The notes beneath the pieces are model-generated. The model was not told where the DNA came from, did no database searches, and worked only from the letters and a program-made list of their open reading frames with translations. Positions 62,552 through 64,000 of a stretch of 64,000 bases of DNA are shown in pieces. The stretch covers positions 223,313-287,312 of the forward strand of contig CALGUG010000056.1 in assembly GCA_937902315.1 (NCBI GenBank), in the 5' to 3' direction. The translations under genes were made by a program, and so were the position numbers. The stretch is from an uncultured Chloroflexales bacterium (GTDB lineage Bacteria; Chloroflexota; Chloroflexia; Chloroflexales; Chloroflexaceae). Positions within the stretch are counted from its first letter, which is position 1, and each line of letters starts with the position of its first letter.

Positions 62552-63829
62552 CTAGCCGCCATAAGGCAGTAGCATCAGCGGAGTCAGAAGCTCTTCAGCG
62601 GTTAGGCCACCATGACTGCCGCGATGGCGCATCCGAAAACGATCGGCTTCGTACCACCACACGCTCTGGCCGTTGTAGGGCAGAATAACCAGATCAGCCA
62701 TGCGATCAAGCAGAACCCTGCTAGGGTGAACATTGCCGAAAAAGCCTCCCGAAAGCAGATCGGCGGTGCGATGCACCTCGGCCTTGCCACCCAAGGTGTG
62801 GTTCAACAACTCGTGGGCAGCGTCTAAATAGGCGTCTTGCACATAGAGAAAGAAGTCGCGCGCCGAGCCAGCTGGCACGAGCGGTCGCCCACGGCGATTG
62901 GTGCGTAACATCGCTTTGATCTGGGGCACCTCGCGGTTGAGATAGACCGTCGTGTTTGGGTTAACCGAGGCATGGCCGTGGTCCGAGATCAGCATCAGCA
63001 AGGTTGGACCCGAAGTGCGCTGCAGACGGGGGTGAAGCAAGGCTTCTAAGCTATTGAGATAGTTGAGAATCTCGGCTTCTACAAAGGGTGAATCCGGCCC
63101 GTAGATATGGCAAATCGTGTCGATCGTATCGAAATAGAGCAAGGAATAAGTGCGGTTTTGGTTGGTGCGCAGCTGATTGGTCAGCTCGACGATCGCCTCT
63201 GCGAGGGTATAAAACGGGCGTAGCTGTGCCCCTTTGGTGATCACACGACTGTAGGAAGACTGAGCGTAGCTTACCGATTGAAAGACAAAAGAGTCGATAC
63301 CGCGCGCCTCGGTCAACTCTTGATAGATCGTCTGGTTGGGGAAGAACTTTTCGGGTGCGATGCCGGCCTCGCGCAGGGTCTCGCGCTCTGCATCGCCTGC
63401 ATACGAGAAGAGCAAGGGAGCAAAGATACGATCGAGCTGCGGCTCGTAGTAAAACCATTCGTAAACGCCGCTCTGCACCAACGGCAAGCCGGTATGAATC
63501 GTGGTGACATGGGCAGCAGTGGTCGAAGGGAACTGCGAGGTCAGCATACTGACCGCACCCTGATCGATGATGCGCTTTACAAAGGGGTGTTCACTAAAGC
63601 GTTCAAAAAAGCGCCAGCCAAAAGAATCGGTAAACAGCACCACAATATGCTGATACTCTTCAGCGAGAGGCGGCAGCTCTTCGGCAGAGAAAGGTTTTTC
63701 GGCAAGGCCAAAAAGCGAACGCACAATCTGGGGAATCTGAACGAAGTTGTAGCTATCGTAGAGCGGCTTGAAAAAGTGTGATCCAAAACGAGATGCGACG
63801 ATGCGTTCCTGCGCCTGGTGATTGATCAC
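62552..63829 (-). CDS. Alkaline-phosphatase-fold phosphodiesterase / nucleotide pyrophosphatase-like enzyme
   Basis: 425 residues with the alkaline phosphatase superfamily fold. The two-metal site is visible: D68 in VVLFTDSFGW, nucleophile T103 or T104 in FPSTTAAHVTT, D237 and H241 in DTIDTICHIYGP, D283-H284 in ISDHGH and a final histidine in HRGSHGG. It should cleave phosphodiester or phosphonate bonds; no signal peptide, so the substrate is intracellular. The GTG start has a perfect AGGAGG 6 bases upstream. An imperfect palindrome at 63853-63878 lies in its promoter region. Confidence 0.9.
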   Translation of the reverse strand: MINHQAQERIVASRFGSHFFKPLYDSYNFVQIPQIVRSLFGLAEKPFSAEELPPLAEEYQHIVVLFTDSFGWRFFERFSEHPFVKRIIDQGAVSMLTSQFPSTTAAHVTTIHTGLPLVQSGVYEWFYYEPQLDRIFAPLLFSYAGDAERETLREAGIAPEKFFPNQTIYQELTEARGIDSFVFQSVSYAQSSYSRVITKGAQLRPFYTLAEAIVELTNQLRTNQNRTYSLLYFDTIDTICHIYGPDSPFVEAEILNYLNSLEALLHPRLQRTSGPTLLMLISDHGHASVNPNTTVYLNREVPQIKAMLRTNRRGRPLVPAGSARDFFLYVQDAYLDAAHELLNHTLGGKAEVHRTADLLSGGFFGNVHPSRVLLDRMADLVILPYNGQSVWWYEADRFRMRHRGSHGGLTAEELLTPLMLLPYGG

Positions 63830-63852
63830 TCGTAACCTCCTATGGTCTTAAA

Positions 63853-63878
63853 ATGACTATTCTACATAGAATGGTCAT
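63853..63878. promoter_or_regulatory. Palindrome upstream of the phosphodiesterase gene
   Basis: ATGACTATTCT and AGAATGGTCAT form an 11-bp inverted repeat with one mismatch around ACAT, 24 bases upstream of the GTG start. It is a candidate operator. Confidence 0.4.
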
Positions 63879-63935
63879 ACGGTTATAAAACAGGCGGGAC
63901 AGAAGCGATGTCTGGCGACTATTGTATGTCAATTA

Positions 63936-63955
63936 CCCCCGACTAAAGTCGGAGG
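63936..63955 (+). mobile_element. IS200/IS605-like terminal hairpin, solo end
   Basis: CCCCCGACT-AA-AGTCGGAGG, followed by CTTGTACCTCACTCGGG, looks like the end of IS605-group elements. The frame through it reads VNYPRLKSEACTSLG, a tail seen in some TnpB proteins as I recall. No tnpB precedes it, so it is a remnant or solo end running toward the window edge. Confidence 0.35.
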
Positions 63956-64000
63956 CTTGTACCTCACTCGGGTGGAGCGGATACCAAAGGCTGATTGACG

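Noticed and set aside
1..64000. tRNA, rRNA, tmRNA or replication origin
   Set aside because: No cloverleaf-like or rRNA sequence and no DnaA-box cluster was noticed by eye. A dedicated scan was not possible here.

Overview
The window is an ordinary chromosomal stretch of a free-living heterotrophic bacterium with about 50% GC. I infer a Chloroflexota member (class Chloroflexia, Herpetosiphon-like). The reasons are the large secreted proteins with Thr/Pro-rich linkers and a C-terminal VYLPIVR-type tail, the RsbR-like PAS/STAS proteins, the gene styles and the many intergenic repeats. No rRNA or tRNA gene is visible, so this placement is an inference. I see 39 protein genes (one cut by the left edge), one pseudogene, no CRISPR array and no complete transposase gene.

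Layout. 1-10 kb: the 3' part of aconitase, an isochorismatase-fold hydrolase, a Ca2+-type P-ATPase, an ArsR-family regulator with an MFS exporter and a clear operator, and a class C-type serine hydrolase. 10-23 kb: dnaE with an unusual Asn/Gly-rich linker, an RsbR-like stressosome protein, a GNAT acetyltransferase, a NUDIX hydrolase, a membrane-anchored TPR-like protein, a secreted SdrD_B-repeat protein and an aldo/keto reductase. 24-27 kb: a complete pstSCAB phosphate uptake operon whose PstB lacks two normally essential ATPase residues. 27-36 kb: an AEC permease, an MFS carrier and a DUF1294 protein in one cluster, then a GT-C glycosyltransferase, an M24 peptidase and a SorC regulator. 36-41 kb: a decayed and an intact copy of a cohesin/dockerin/beta-helix surface protein. 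42-53 kb: a Gfo/Idh/MocA oxidoreductase, two tandem PAS-PAS-STAS proteins, an O-methyltransferase, a GT2 glycosyltransferase overlapping a THUMP RNA methyltransferase, a LysE exporter and a secreted lamin-tail protein. 53.6-61.1 kb: a tight five-gene operon, SWIM zinc finger - DUF5691 - MoxR AAA+ ATPase - DUF5682 - VWA. 61-64 kb: a SAM methyltransferase and a phosphodiesterase/alkaline-phosphatase-fold enzyme, ending with an IS200/IS605-like terminal hairpin.

The least explained functional unit is the 53.6-61.1 kb operon. It pairs a MoxR ATPase and a MIDAS-bearing VWA protein with a zinc-finger protein, a helical-repeat-like protein and an EreA/TraB-like protein. This is the composition of an ATP-driven remodelling or conflict system of unknown substrate.

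The intergenic DNA is dominated by two repeat families. Family A is a 115-166 bp MITE-like element with TACCAAATTCG-type terminal inverted repeats and a central hairpin whose arms change but stay paired. Two near-identical copies have 3-bp TTA/TAA target duplications. Family B has 17 copies of a 60-120 bp element with the core AGCCGAAGGCGGACGCG, mostly next to gene 3' ends. Strong hairpin terminators follow many genes, and several promoters look like extended -10 boxes (TGNTATAAT) without a good -35.
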